DNA from: an uncultured Lachnospiraceae bacterium
GTDB lineage: Bacteria > Bacillota > Clostridia > Lachnospirales > Lachnospiraceae
Length of the DNA: 21,938 nucleotides
NCBI GenBank assembly: GCA_900539175.1
Contig: UQAW01000066.1
Coordinates: 1-21,938 of the forward strand
Direction of reading: 5' to 3'
Below the pieces are notes generated by a model. It worked only from the letters and a program-made list of their open reading frames with translations. It ran no database searches and had not been told where the DNA came from. Below, piece after piece: positions 7,573 to 15,797 of this stretch; the first letter of the stretch is position 1; every line of letters starts with the position of its first letter. A program made the translations under genes and the position numbers.

Positions 7573-9535
7573 GGTACTGTTGTTTGCAGGAACCATCGAA
7601 GGACGGATGGTGGCGGAATTCCTGAGAAAACATGAGATCCGGACCTGGGTTTGTGTCGCCACGGAATACGGTGGAAGTCTGATTCCGGAGGATGCTGTGA
7701 TTCATGTATCCGAGGAGCGCCTGAATCAGCAGCAGATGGAAGCACTGATGCGGAGACTGGAAGGAGTACTGGTGGTGGATGCCACCCATCCTTATGCGGC
7801 AGAAGTAACGGCCAACATCAGGAATGCTGCAAAACGGACCGGATGTGAATATCTTCGGTTACTGCGGGAGGCAGAGGAAGGTGACGGATGCAGTCATATC
7901 TATGTGGATTCTGTCCAAAAAGCCGCCGAATGGCTGAATGAGCATGAGGGTGCGGCATTGTTGACGACAGGAAGTAAAGAGCTGGCAGCATTTACGAGAG
8001 TGAAGGATTATGAAAAGCGTCTGTATGCCCGGGTGCTTTCCCTGCCGAAGGTGGCAGCGCAGTGTGCAGAACTGGGATTCACCGGGAAACATCTGATCTG
8101 TATGCAGGGACCATTTTCCGCAGAGATGAACCGTGCCATGATCCGGCAGTATCAGATCAAGTATCTGGTGACAAAAGACACGGGTGCGGCAGGCGGATTT
8201 CCGGAAAAGGAAGAAGCAGCAAGGGATACCGGAGCGGTTCTTCTGGTTATCGGGCGTCCGGTGAAAGAGACGGGACTTTCCTTAAATGCGTGTAAGCATG
8301 AATTGAGCAGACGGTTTGAGATTCAGGGGAATCCGGAGGTTGCGTTGATCGGCATTGGTCTGGGAAACCGGGAAGGGATGACGATGGAGGCGGCCCGCTG
8401 GTGTGAAACCTCTGATCTTTTGGTTGGAGCATCAAGGATGCTGGAAGGAATTGTTCTGCCCGGGCAGGCGGTGTATGCAGCATATCAGGCAGAAGAGATT
8501 TGTGATTATATCCGCGTACATCCCGAATTTGAAAAGGTGGGAATTCTTTTGTCCGGAGATGTGGGCTTTTACAGCGGTGCAAGAAAACTTCTGAAGCTTC
8601 TTCCGTCAGAGACCAGGGTCTTTCCGGGAATCGCATCTTTAGTTGCCTTTTGTGCCCGGCTGAAAGAATCCTGGGAAGATGCAAAACTGGTCAGTGCTCA
8701 CGGAAAGCAGTGCAATCTGGTGGGAGAGATTCAGCATCACAGTAAGGTGTTTTCTTTGCTGGGAAAGCCGGGACAGCTGAAGGAACTATGTGGAAAGCTG
8801 GTACAATACGGTATGGAGCATGTGGAAATTGCTCTGGGTGAACGGTTATCTTACCCGGAGGAACGGATTCTGCGGGGATATCCCGCCGATTTTCTGGAAA
8901 CAGAGCATGATCCTCTGGCTGTCGTATTATGCAAGAATGAGAAACCGATATCCCGGGTGACCCATGGAATGCCGGATGAAGCATTTTTGCGGGAGAAAGC
9001 ACCGATGACGAAAGAAGAGATTCGGGAGGTGTCCATATGCAAGCTGCATCTTGGGAGAGATTCCATCATCTATGATGTGGGAGCAGGAAGCGGCTCTCTG
9101 TCAGTGGAGATGGCTCAGGTATCTTATGAAGGAAAGGTTTATGCAGTAGAGAAAAATCCGGATGCGGTGGAACTGCTTCAGAAAAATAGGTGCAGATTCG
9201 GCGTGGACAATCTGGAGATTATCGAGGGGTATGCCCCGGAAGCTTTGGAACATCTGCCGACACCCACCCATGTATTTATCGGAGGTTCCTCCGGGAATCT
9301 GAAAGAGATCTGTATGCTTCTGCTCCGGAAAAATCCCAGGGTTCGGATGGTAATGAATGCGATCACCCTTGAGACAGTCAGTGAAGCGCTGCAGGTGTTA
9401 AAAGAACTGGATGTAAAACAGCCGGAGATCGTGCAGATGACGGTGGCACGTTCCAGGGAAGTGGGACGGTATCATATGATGATGGGGCAGAACCCTGTCT
9501 ATATCATATCCTGTGAGGGAGGTGGGCAGTCATGA
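7565..9535 (+). CDS. cbiJET: Trifunctional CbiJ-CbiE-CbiT fusion (precorrin-6A reductase, C5- and C15-methyltransferase/decarboxylase)
   Basis: One uninterrupted 656-aa frame joins three enzymes of consecutive late ring steps. Residues 1-250 are CbiJ/CobK, which reduces (cobalt-)precorrin-6A: AGTIEGR 8-14, DATHPYAAEVT 72-82, TGSKEL 135-140 and TKDTGAAGGFPEKEEA 203-218. Residues 257-460 are CbiE, the C5 methylase: GIGLGNREGMT 263-273, GDVGFYSGAR 331-340. Residues 465-650 are CbiT, the C15 methylase and C12-side-chain decarboxylase: VGAGSGSLSVEMA 505-517, AVEKNP 527-532, GGSSGNL 573-579. CbiE-CbiT fusions (CobL) are well known; the added reductase at the N-terminus is less usual. No linker longer than about 7 residues is visible between CbiJ and CbiE. 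The start overlaps cbiH, and the stop overlaps cbiA in an ATGA. Confidence 0.95.
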   Translation: MYKVLLFAGTIEGRMVAEFLRKHEIRTWVCVATEYGGSLIPEDAVIHVSEERLNQQQMEALMRRLEGVLVVDATHPYAAEVTANIRNAAKRTGCEYLRLLREAEEGDGCSHIYVDSVQKAAEWLNEHEGAALLTTGSKELAAFTRVKDYEKRLYARVLSLPKVAAQCAELGFTGKHLICMQGPFSAEMNRAMIRQYQIKYLVTKDTGAAGGFPEKEEAARDTGAVLLVIGRPVKETGLSLNACKHELSRRFEIQGNPEVALIGIGLGNREGMTMEAARWCETSDLLVGASRMLEGIVLPGQAVYAAYQAEEICDYIRVHPEFEKVGILLSGDVGFYSGARKLLKLLPSETRVFPGIASLVAFCARLKESWEDAKLVSAHGKQCNLVGEIQHHSKVFSLLGKPGQLKELCGKLVQYGMEHVEIALGERLSYPEERILRGYPADFLETEHDPLAVVLCKNEKPISRVTHGMPDEAFLREKAPMTKEEIREVSICKLHLGRDSIIYDVGAGSGSLSVEMAQVSYEGKVYAVEKNPDAVELLQKNRCRFGVDNLEIIEGYAPEALEHLPTPTHVFIGGSSGNLKEICMLLLRKNPRVRMVMNAITLETVSEALQVLKELDVKQPEIVQMTVARSREVGRYHMMMGQNPVYIISCEGGGQS

Positions 9536-10908
9536 AGATTCCGCGGATTTTGCTGACTGCGCCTGCAAGCGGCAGCGGGAAAACGTTGATTACCTGTGGG
9601 ATTTTAAATCTGCTGAAACGAAAGGGGCTGAAAGTGGCTTCCTTTAAGTGCGGACCGGATTATATTGATCCCATGTTCCATACGACGGTGCTTGGTACGA
9701 AGAGCCGGAACCTGGATACCTTTTTTACGGATGGAGATACAGCTTGTTATCTGATGGAAAAACATGGAGCAGACTGTCAGATTGCTGTCGTGGAAGGGGT
9801 TATGGGATTCTATGACGGAATTGCCGGAAGCAGTACCCGGGCAAGTGCTTATGATGTGGCAAAGTGTACGGGGACACCGGCGGTATTGATCGTGGATGCC
9901 AAAGGAGCCAGCGTTTCTGTCGGGGCATTGATTCAGGGATTTGCCGGATATCGGGCGGACAGTCCGATTGCAGGGGTGATTTTGAACCGGCTTTCTCCCA
10001 TGATGTACCCAAGGATGAAAGACCTGATTGAGCGGGAAACAGGTGTTTCCGTACTGGGATATGTGCCGGTATTGCAGGATTGCCTACTGGAAAGCCGTCA
10101 TCTGGGATTATTGCTTCCGGGTGAGGTGAAGGAATTGCAGCAGAAACTGGATCATCTCAGCGGAATTCTGGAACAGTCCCTGGAGGTGGAAGCGTTGCTT
10201 CAATTGGCAGAAAGCGCCGGGGACATATCGTATGATCCTCAAAAGGTCAGCATTGCCAAGCTAGGATTACGTCAGTGCGGCAGGAGGGTGCGGATTGGTC
10301 TGGCACAGGATGAAGCATTTTGTTTTATGTATCCGGATAATCTGGAACTTTTGGAAGCTCTGGGAGCCCAACTGGTCCCCTTTTCTCCGATACACGATGA
10401 AAAACTGCCGGATAATCTGGATGGACTGTTATTGTATGGAGGGTATCCGGAATTGCATGCCCGTGCTTTAAGTGAGAATCAATCCATGCGTGAGCGTATT
10501 CAGAAAGCAGTAAATGCAGGACTTCCCACAGTGGCAGAATGCGGCGGTTTTATGTATCTTCACAGGGAGATGGAAGATATGGAGGGAAATGTCTGGCCGA
10601 TGGCAGGTGCATTGGAGGGGCGTGCCTTTCACACAGACCGCCTGAACCGCTTTGGGTATATTACACTGGAGGGGGGAACTGCATTTGGTCAGGAGGTTGG
10701 TCCGCTGCCGGCACATGAATTCCATTATTTTGATTCCACTTGCTGCGGAGAAGCATTTACGGCGAAAAAGCCTTTGAGCAGACGTGGCTGGACTTGCATC
10801 CACAGCAACCGGACGCTGTTTGCAGGGTTTCCCCATCTCTATTATTATGGGAATCCGAAATTTGCGGAGGCGTTTTTATTACGATGTCAGGAGAGGCGGA
10901 TACCATGA
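9532..10908 (+). CDS. cbiA: Cobyrinic acid a,c-diamide synthase CbiA (CobB type)
   Basis: CbiA amidates the a and c side chains of cobyrinate, using glutamine and ATP. The 458-aa product has a P-loop ASGSGKT (residues 12-18), the ATPase motif GPDYIDPMFH (41-50) and EGVMGFYDGIAG (88-99). A class I glutamine amidotransferase domain follows, with LYGGYPE (301-307), the nucleophile Cys337 in AECGGFMYL, and HEFHYF (395-400) supplying the histidine. Length fits the family. ATG 9532 overlaps the preceding stop by 4 nt, with GGAGG (9518-9522) 9 nt upstream. The gene ends in an ATGA overlap with cbiB. The alternative name cobB is used for the same family, including the late-cobalt pathway enzyme that acts on hydrogenobyrinate. 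Confidence 0.95.
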   Translation: MKIPRILLTAPASGSGKTLITCGILNLLKRKGLKVASFKCGPDYIDPMFHTTVLGTKSRNLDTFFTDGDTACYLMEKHGADCQIAVVEGVMGFYDGIAGSSTRASAYDVAKCTGTPAVLIVDAKGASVSVGALIQGFAGYRADSPIAGVILNRLSPMMYPRMKDLIERETGVSVLGYVPVLQDCLLESRHLGLLLPGEVKELQQKLDHLSGILEQSLEVEALLQLAESAGDISYDPQKVSIAKLGLRQCGRRVRIGLAQDEAFCFMYPDNLELLEALGAQLVPFSPIHDEKLPDNLDGLLLYGGYPELHARALSENQSMRERIQKAVNAGLPTVAECGGFMYLHREMEDMEGNVWPMAGALEGRAFHTDRLNRFGYITLEGGTAFGQEVGPLPAHEFHYFDSTCCGEAFTAKKPLSRRGWTCIHSNRTLFAGFPHLYYYGNPKFAEAFLLRCQERRIP

Positions 10909-11891
10909 TTTACTATACATTACCTGCGGTGGTACTGGGGTTTTTGTTGGATTTGTTGTTGGGAGATCCCGGATGGCTGTATCATCCCGTGCGTATCATC
11001 GGTAAGTTGATTGAGGGATTCGAGACGATTCTGCGGAAGATATTTCCGGCTTCCCGGACGGGAGAGCGGATTGCCGGAGGATTTCTTGTGCTTTTTGTGA
11101 CTGGAATCAGTACGGCAGTTCCTGCCTGTGTCCTGTATCTTCTCTATGATCGGGTGAATGTCTGGGCGGGATTTGCACTGGAGACCTTCTGGTGTTATCA
11201 GTTGTTGGCAACAAAATCACTGAAGGTTGAGAGTATGAGAGTCTATGATCGTCTGACCAGAGGAACTCTGGAGGAAGCCAGGAATGCGGTCGGGATGATT
11301 GTAGGAAGGGATACGGATTCCCTAAGCGCGGAAGGTGTGACAAAGGCTGCCGTGGAGACGGTGGCGGAAAATACGTCCGACGGTATCATAGCTCCGCTTA
11401 TCTTTCTTATGATAGCCGGAGCCGCAGGGGGATTTTTCTATAAGTCGATCAATACCATGGATTCTATGGTCGGATATAAAAATGAGAAATATCAGTATTT
11501 CGGAACTGCGGCTGCAAAACTGGATGATGTTGTGAATTTTCTGCCGGCCAGGATTTCAGCATGGCTGATGACTGCCGCAAGCGCTCTTTTGAATATGGAT
11601 GCGAAACAGGCGAAAAAGATTTTTTTGAGAGACCGTTTTAAGCACAGCAGTCCAAATTCCGCTCAGACAGAATCTGTGATGGCGGGGGCGCTGAACATAC
11701 AGTTGGCGGGAAATGCCTGGTATTTTGGAACCTTGCATGAAAAGCCTACCATCGGAGATCCCATCCGGGCAGTGGAACCTCAGGATATTGTCCGTGCCAA
11801 TCGGTTATTATATATGACAGCAATTCTGGCTGTGGTGCTGTGCGGAATTGTTCGCGCAGCTCTTTTATGGACCATAGGAGGTGTAGGATGA
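10905..11891 (+). CDS. cbiB: Adenosylcobinamide-phosphate synthase CbiB
   Basis: CbiB is an integral membrane enzyme that attaches (R)-1-amino-2-propanol O-2-phosphate to adenosylcobyric acid. The 328-aa product starts with a hydrophobic segment followed by the family motif DLLLGDPGWLYHPVRIIGKL. It continues with several further membrane segments and contains AVETVAENTSDGIIAPLIF, another CbiB signature. I chose ATG 10905, which overlaps the cbiA stop as ATGA and gives the canonical N-terminus. The same frame is open from 10740, but those 55 extra codons are a shadow of cbiA. The gene ends in an ATGA overlap with cobD, whose product makes its substrate, so the two functions are translationally linked. 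Confidence 0.95.
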   Translation: MIYYTLPAVVLGFLLDLLLGDPGWLYHPVRIIGKLIEGFETILRKIFPASRTGERIAGGFLVLFVTGISTAVPACVLYLLYDRVNVWAGFALETFWCYQLLATKSLKVESMRVYDRLTRGTLEEARNAVGMIVGRDTDSLSAEGVTKAAVETVAENTSDGIIAPLIFLMIAGAAGGFFYKSINTMDSMVGYKNEKYQYFGTAAAKLDDVVNFLPARISAWLMTAASALLNMDAKQAKKIFLRDRFKHSSPNSAQTESVMAGALNIQLAGNAWYFGTLHEKPTIGDPIRAVEPQDIVRANRLLYMTAILAVVLCGIVRAALLWTIGGVG

Positions 11892-12934
11892 GGGAACAGA
11901 TACACGGCGGGGATGTGTACCGCCATCCGGGTGTACTGGATTTTTCTTCCAATATGAACCCCCTTGGAACACCGGATGCGGTTCTTAAGGCAGCCCGGGA
12001 GGGTGTCGGAAAGATTGAAAATTATCCGGATGTCCGCCAGAGCAGGTTAAAAGCCGCCTTATCTGCTTATGAGCAGATACCGCAGGAAAAGTTGATCTGC
12101 GGAAATGGTGCGGCAGAGCTGATTTTTATGCTGGCACAGGCACTAAGACCCGTCCGTGCAGTGGTATTGGCTCCTACGTTTGCAGAGTATGAGCTGGCAC
12201 TTCGAAGTGTTGGATGTAAGGTCGACCATGTAAAATTGGAAGCAGCACAGGGATTTACACTGGCGAATGCGGATTCCCTGTGTACCGTGATTGATGATAC
12301 CATGGATCTGGTCTGTCTCTGCAATCCGAATAATCCTACCGGAAGCCTGATAGAGCGGGAGATGATTCTGGAGATTTTAGAGCATTGCAAAGCATGTGGT
12401 ACGCGGGTATTGCTGGATGAGTGCTTTAATGATTTTATTGAGGAACCACAGCGATATACTCTGAAATCTGATTTGAAAGCGTATCCCAATCTGTTCTTGT
12501 TAAAGGCATTTACCAAGCGGTATTCGATGGCGGGGATTCGTCTTGGATATGGAATGTGTTGGGATGAGGAACTGTTGGAACGGATGAGAAGCTGCGTGCA
12601 GCCCTGGAATCTGTCGATACCGGCCCAGGAAGCCGGAATCGCGGCTCTGCAGGAAGAGGCGTATGTAGAACAGGCACGGGAATTGGTTGCGGCAGAACGG
12701 CGCTGGATGAAGGAAGCGTTGAAGAAACTGGGATTTACGGTCTATGATTCCAGAGCAAACTATATTTTCTTCCGGGGTCCAAAACATCTGGTGGAACATT
12801 GCCTGAAACAGCAGATTCTAATCCGGGACTGCAGTAATTATGAAGGGCTGGAAAGTGGGTATTATCGTGTGGCAGTGAAGCTGCATGAAGAAAATTTACG
12901 GTTATTGGAAGCTTTGAGGATAACTGGTACATAA
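11888..12934 (+). CDS. cobD: L-threonine-O-3-phosphate decarboxylase CobD
   Basis: This is a PLP enzyme of the class I/II aminotransferase fold that produces aminopropanol phosphate for CbiB. The 348-aa product has DFSSNMNPLG (residues 18-27), which is typical of CobD. NPNNPTG lies at 146-152 and LLDECF at 175-180, with Asp177 for the pyridine nitrogen. TKRYSMAGIRLGY follows at 209-221, where Lys210 should bind PLP. On sequence alone it could be called histidinol-phosphate aminotransferase; the SSNMNPLG motif and its place between cbiB and cbiP decide for CobD. ATG 11888 overlaps the cbiB stop and follows AGGAGGTG (11876-11883). The longer frame from 11840 overlaps cbiB and is not needed. Confidence 0.9.
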   Translation: MREQIHGGDVYRHPGVLDFSSNMNPLGTPDAVLKAAREGVGKIENYPDVRQSRLKAALSAYEQIPQEKLICGNGAAELIFMLAQALRPVRAVVLAPTFAEYELALRSVGCKVDHVKLEAAQGFTLANADSLCTVIDDTMDLVCLCNPNNPTGSLIEREMILEILEHCKACGTRVLLDECFNDFIEEPQRYTLKSDLKAYPNLFLLKAFTKRYSMAGIRLGYGMCWDEELLERMRSCVQPWNLSIPAQEAGIAALQEEAYVEQARELVAAERRWMKEALKKLGFTVYDSRANYIFFRGPKHLVEHCLKQQILIRDCSNYEGLESGYYRVAVKLHEENLRLLEALRITGT

Positions 12935-12946
12935 CGGAGGAAGAAG

Positions 12947-14461
12947 ATGGCAAAAGCGATTATGATACAGGGGACAATGTCCAATGCGGGGAAGAGCCTG
13001 CTTGCCGCCGGACTTTGCAGGATATTCAAACAGGACGGATATAAGGTGGCGCCTTTTAAGTCACAGAATATGGCGTTGAATTCTTTCATCACAAAGGAAG
13101 GATTGGAGATGGGACGTGCCCAGGTGATGCAGGCGGAGGCAGCGGGGATCGAACCTTCGGTGAAAATGAATCCGATTCTGCTGAAGCCTACCAATGACAC
13201 CGGGTCTCAGGTGATTGTAAATGGAGAAGTGCTGGGGAATATGAGTGCCAGAGCGTATTTTGCGTATAAATCCAAACTGGTTCCGGCGGTGATGAAAGCG
13301 TTTGATGAATTATCCGCAGAGAATGACATTATCGTGATTGAAGGCGCCGGAAGTCCGGCGGAGATTAATCTGAAGGCCGATGACATCGTCAATATGGGAA
13401 TGGCAAAGCGGGCAAAAGCTCCGGTACTGCTTGTGGGAGACATTGACCGCGGCGGAGTGTTTGCCCAGCTTGTAGGTACGGTGATGCTGCTTGAGGAAGA
13501 TGAGAAAAACCTGGTCAAAGGATTAGTAATCAATAAGTTCCGCGGAGATAAGACGATTCTGGACCCTGGGATTGAAATGTTGGAGAATCTTTGCCAAAAG
13601 CCGGTTGTCGGTGTAGCACCTTACCTGAATATTGAGGTGGAAGATGAAGACAGTCTGACCGAGCGATTCAGTAAAAATCAGGAAGTGGATTTGATTGATC
13701 TTGCGGTGATTCGGGTTCCGAGAATTTCTAATTTTACAGATTTTAATCCCTTTGAGCGGATGCCGGGGGTCTCTCTTCGTTATGTATCAAGAGTCAGTGA
13801 GTTGAAAAACCCGGATTTGATTCTTCTGCCGGGAACGAAGAATACCATGGAAGATTTGTTGTGGATGCGTCAGAATGGACTGGAAGCAGCAGTCTTAAAA
13901 GCAGCATCCCAGGGCACTTTCATATTTGGTATCTGCGGGGGCTATCAGATGTTGGGGGAGACGTTATCGGATCCTGCAGGTGTTGAGGCGGGAGGTACAA
14001 TCAAGGGGATGGGACTGCTTCCCATGGATACGGTATTCTCCGGTGACAAGACAAGAACCAGAGTACAGGGAACATTTACCGGAGTAGAAGGTCCGCTGTC
14101 CTGTCTGAATGGGGTGGAGCTGGAAGGGTATGAAATTCATATGGGAGTCTCCACTTTGAAAGAAGATGCCAAACCATTGACACAGATTGCAAACCTGGCT
14201 GAGGGCAGTAAGGAGCCAAAGGAGGACGGTGCGTTCCGGGAAAATGTATATGGCTCTTATGTCCATAGTATCTTTGACAGGGAAGAGGTGGCAGAGCGGA
14301 TCATACAGGCAATCGGCGAAAGGAAAGGAATCGATACTGCCGGGATGACAGGGGTGGATTATCAGACCTTTAAGGAGACGCAATATGACATTCTGGCGGC
14401 AGAGCTTCGAAAGCATCTGGATATGGACCGCATTTATAGGATACTGGAGGAAGGAGTCTGA
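12947..14461 (+). CDS. cbiP: Cobyric acid synthase CbiP (CobQ)
   Basis: CbiP amidates the b, d, e and g side chains of adenosylcobyrinic acid a,c-diamide, using glutamine and ATP. The 504-aa product has the modified P-loop GTMSNAGKSLLAAGL (residues 9-23), FKSQNMALNS (38-47), IEGAGSPAEINL (131-142) and VGDIDRGGVFAQ (163-174). A C-terminal glutaminase domain follows, with LLPGTKNT (293-300), the catalytic Cys330 in GICGGYQMLG, and a GSYVHSIFD segment providing the histidine. Length is that of the family. GGAGG (12936-12940) lies 6 nt before ATG 12947, and the gap to cobD is only 12 nt. Confidence 0.96.
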   Translation: MAKAIMIQGTMSNAGKSLLAAGLCRIFKQDGYKVAPFKSQNMALNSFITKEGLEMGRAQVMQAEAAGIEPSVKMNPILLKPTNDTGSQVIVNGEVLGNMSARAYFAYKSKLVPAVMKAFDELSAENDIIVIEGAGSPAEINLKADDIVNMGMAKRAKAPVLLVGDIDRGGVFAQLVGTVMLLEEDEKNLVKGLVINKFRGDKTILDPGIEMLENLCQKPVVGVAPYLNIEVEDEDSLTERFSKNQEVDLIDLAVIRVPRISNFTDFNPFERMPGVSLRYVSRVSELKNPDLILLPGTKNTMEDLLWMRQNGLEAAVLKAASQGTFIFGICGGYQMLGETLSDPAGVEAGGTIKGMGLLPMDTVFSGDKTRTRVQGTFTGVEGPLSCLNGVELEGYEIHMGVSTLKEDAKPLTQIANLAEGSKEPKEDGAFRENVYGSYVHSIFDREEVAERIIQAIGERKGIDTAGMTGVDYQTFKETQYDILAAELRKHLDMDRIYRILEEGV

Positions 14462-14463
14462 AT

Positions 14464-15105
14464 ATGAAGGTAGAATTAGAAAATGTCCGGCCGATGGAGA
14501 TTGAAAAACGTAGTTTTGAGATCATCACAGAGGAACTGGGAGACAGAAAGCTGGATGATGAGAAAGCATTAATCATTAAGCGGTGCATTCATACAAGTGC
14601 AGATTTTGATTATGCAGAGAATCTTTGTTTTTCCGAACAGGCAGTGGAACAGGCATTGGAGGCACTGAAAGGCGGTGCCTGTATCGTGACAGATACGCAG
14701 ATGGCAAAGGCGGGAATCAATAAACGGGCACTTGCCCGGTACGGCGGCGAGGTTTACTGCTTTATGTCTGATGAGGATGTGGCGGTCAGAGCAAAGGAGC
14801 TTGGAACAACCAGAGCCCATGTGTGTATGGATAAAGCTATGGAACTTGGCAGACCGGTTATTTTTGCAATTGGGAATGCACCTACAGCGTTGGTGAGACT
14901 GTATGAACTGATTCAGGAAAAACGGTTAAAACCGGAATTGATCATTGGAGTTCCGGTAGGATTTGTCAATGTGGTGCAGTCCAAGGAACTGATTATGGAG
15001 ACGGAAGTACCTTACATCGTAGCACGGGGCAGAAAGGGCGGCAGTAATATTGCGGCGTGTATCGTCAATGCACTTTTGTATATGATTGACAATAAGAGAG
15101 ATTAG
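14464..15105 (+). CDS. cbiC: Cobalt-precorrin-8 methylmutase CbiC
   Basis: CbiC moves the methyl group from C11 to C12, converting cobalt-precorrin-8 to cobyrinic acid. The 213-aa product has the active-site segment RCIHTSADFDY (residues 40-50) with the catalytic His43. It also has GACIVTDTQMAKAGI and the late GVPVGFVNVVQSKE segment, all typical of CbiC/CobH. AAGGAG (14451-14456) precedes ATG 14464 by 7 nt, and only 2 nt separate it from the cbiP stop. It is the last gene of the operon, although its step comes before CbiA in the pathway; gene order does not follow reaction order. Confidence 0.96.
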   Translation: MKVELENVRPMEIEKRSFEIITEELGDRKLDDEKALIIKRCIHTSADFDYAENLCFSEQAVEQALEALKGGACIVTDTQMAKAGINKRALARYGGEVYCFMSDEDVAVRAKELGTTRAHVCMDKAMELGRPVIFAIGNAPTALVRLYELIQEKRLKPELIIGVPVGFVNVVQSKELIMETEVPYIVARGRKGGSNIAACIVNALLYMIDNKRD

Positions 15106-15157
15106 AGCGTGTTTGAAAAAAATGCAAAGCATTTCATATAACATAGTTTGTCTATAG

Positions 15158-15200
15158 AATCAGAACAGTTTTCGGTAAACGTTTCACTGTTCCGATTTTT
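15158..15200 (+). terminator. Intrinsic terminator of the cob operon
   Basis: AATCAGAACAGT (15158-15169) pairs with ACTGTTCCGATT (15186-15197) with one mismatch. The loop is about 16 nt, and T residues follow to 15200. It lies 53 nt after the cbiC stop. A smaller hairpin AAATGC/GCATTT around 15118-15132 lacks a T tract and is not the terminator. Confidence 0.8.
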
Positions 15201-15202
15201 GT

Positions 15203-15365
15203 ATATTACTCCGGCGGTTAAATCTCGCAGAATTTTACGCAGAATAAATTTTTATCTGCAAGGCGGAAGAATGAGTTGCAGCGAGGGCTGCAACGATTGA
15301 TGACAACGCAGCAGATGGAAATTTAGGCAAGTAAAAGCTGTGAGATTTAACCGCCGGAGTAATAT
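15203..15365. repeat. 163-bp long imperfect inverted-repeat element (MITE-like or structured RNA)
   Basis: The outer arms, ATATTACTCCGGCGGTTAAA... (15203-15230) and its complement (15338-15365), match over 28 bp with one difference that would be a G-U pair in RNA. Pairing continues inward in pieces: TTTTAC with GTAAAA, AAATTT with AAATTT, ATCTGC with GCAGAT. In the middle is a perfect small hairpin, GTTGCAG CGAGGG CTGCAAC. There is no ORF of note. The whole element can fold into one long rod, as seen in miniature inverted-repeat elements and in some repeat-derived RNAs. It sits between the cob terminator and the 77-aa gene. Confidence 0.75.
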
Positions 15366-15429
15366 TTATGAGAGATACGGAAATACTGATTACAGGACAA
15401 TATTGCAATTACGAATCTTTAAACCGACT

Positions 15430-15456
15430 CCGGAAGAGTTTTGCAATCGCCTGAAA
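15430..15456 (+). repeat. 27-nt dispersed element, copy 2 (before the 77-aa gene)
   Basis: This is the second copy of the sequence at 4233-4259 (25 of 27 bases identical), ending 26 nt before ATG 15483. Two short frames cross it. One runs from ATG 15368 and ends in RLRKSFAIA, stop at 15452-15454. The other reads KPTPEEFCNRLKFWQKEKENP and ends in a TGA that overlaps ATG 15483. Neither is long enough to call a gene. Confidence 0.6.
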
Positions 15457-15482
15457 TTTTGGCAGAAAGAAAAGGAGAATCC

Positions 15483-15716
15483 ATGAAAGAATCCAGAACA
15501 ACATCAAAAGTAACAGAACTTCCTGCATCCTGTAAATCAGCGATGGAGCATATGGAGCAGGAATTGAAGAAAGAAGAGGAAGGACAGAGCTGCGAATATC
15601 GGATTGCAGACCTGCCGGAATCCTGCAAAAAGCAGATTCATGAGTTCGAGCGGGAATTGAATAAACAGGGCTACTGGAATATTGCGCTGGTTGCTTATCA
15701 GATGAACCAGAGATAA
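15483..15716 (+). CDS. Small hydrophilic protein of unknown function, 77 aa, internally duplicated
   Basis: I do not recognise this family. ATG 15483 follows AGGAG at 5 nt, and the frame ends at 15716 with a terminator just downstream, so it looks like a real single gene. The product is charged and soluble, with no signal peptide or membrane segment. Two related halves are visible. ELPASCKSAMEHMEQELKK (about residues 11-29) and DLPESCKKQIHEFERELNK (about 43-61) share the pattern (E/D)LPxSCK, then E, then EL.K. A C-terminal GYWNIALVAYQMNQ follows. Each half would form a short amphipathic helix with one cysteine after LPxS. The frame is open further upstream, to 15441, but that start has no ribosome binding site. 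Its neighbours give no functional clue. Confidence 0.72.
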   Translation: MKESRTTSKVTELPASCKSAMEHMEQELKKEEEGQSCEYRIADLPESCKKQIHEFERELNKQGYWNIALVAYQMNQR

Positions 15717-15739
15717 GTCATTTCGCAGCAAACGGACAG

Positions 15740-15778
15740 GGATCGACAGCATGTATTTGATGTGTCGGTCCTTTTCTT
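15740..15778 (+). terminator. Intrinsic terminator after the 77-aa gene
   Basis: GGATCGACAGCAT (from 15740) pairs with ATGTGTCGGTCC (to 15771) with one mismatch and one bulge, followed by TTTTCTT. It separates the 77-aa gene from the sortase operon promoter region. Confidence 0.82.
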
Positions 15779-15797
15779 ATGGGAAATTTTGCGGTTT

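Noticed and set aside
10740..10904. Longer cbiB frame starting inside cbiA
   Set aside because: The extra 55 codons are a shadow of cbiA; the ATGA overlap at 10905 gives the canonical CbiB N-terminus.
11888..12934. Histidinol-phosphate aminotransferase (HisC)
   Set aside because: Same fold, but the DFSSNMNPLG motif and position between cbiB and cbiP favour CobD.
15118..15132. AAATGC/GCATTT hairpin just after cbiC as the operon terminator
   Set aside because: Short stem with no T-tract; the stronger hairpin with T residues at 15158-15200 is a better terminator.
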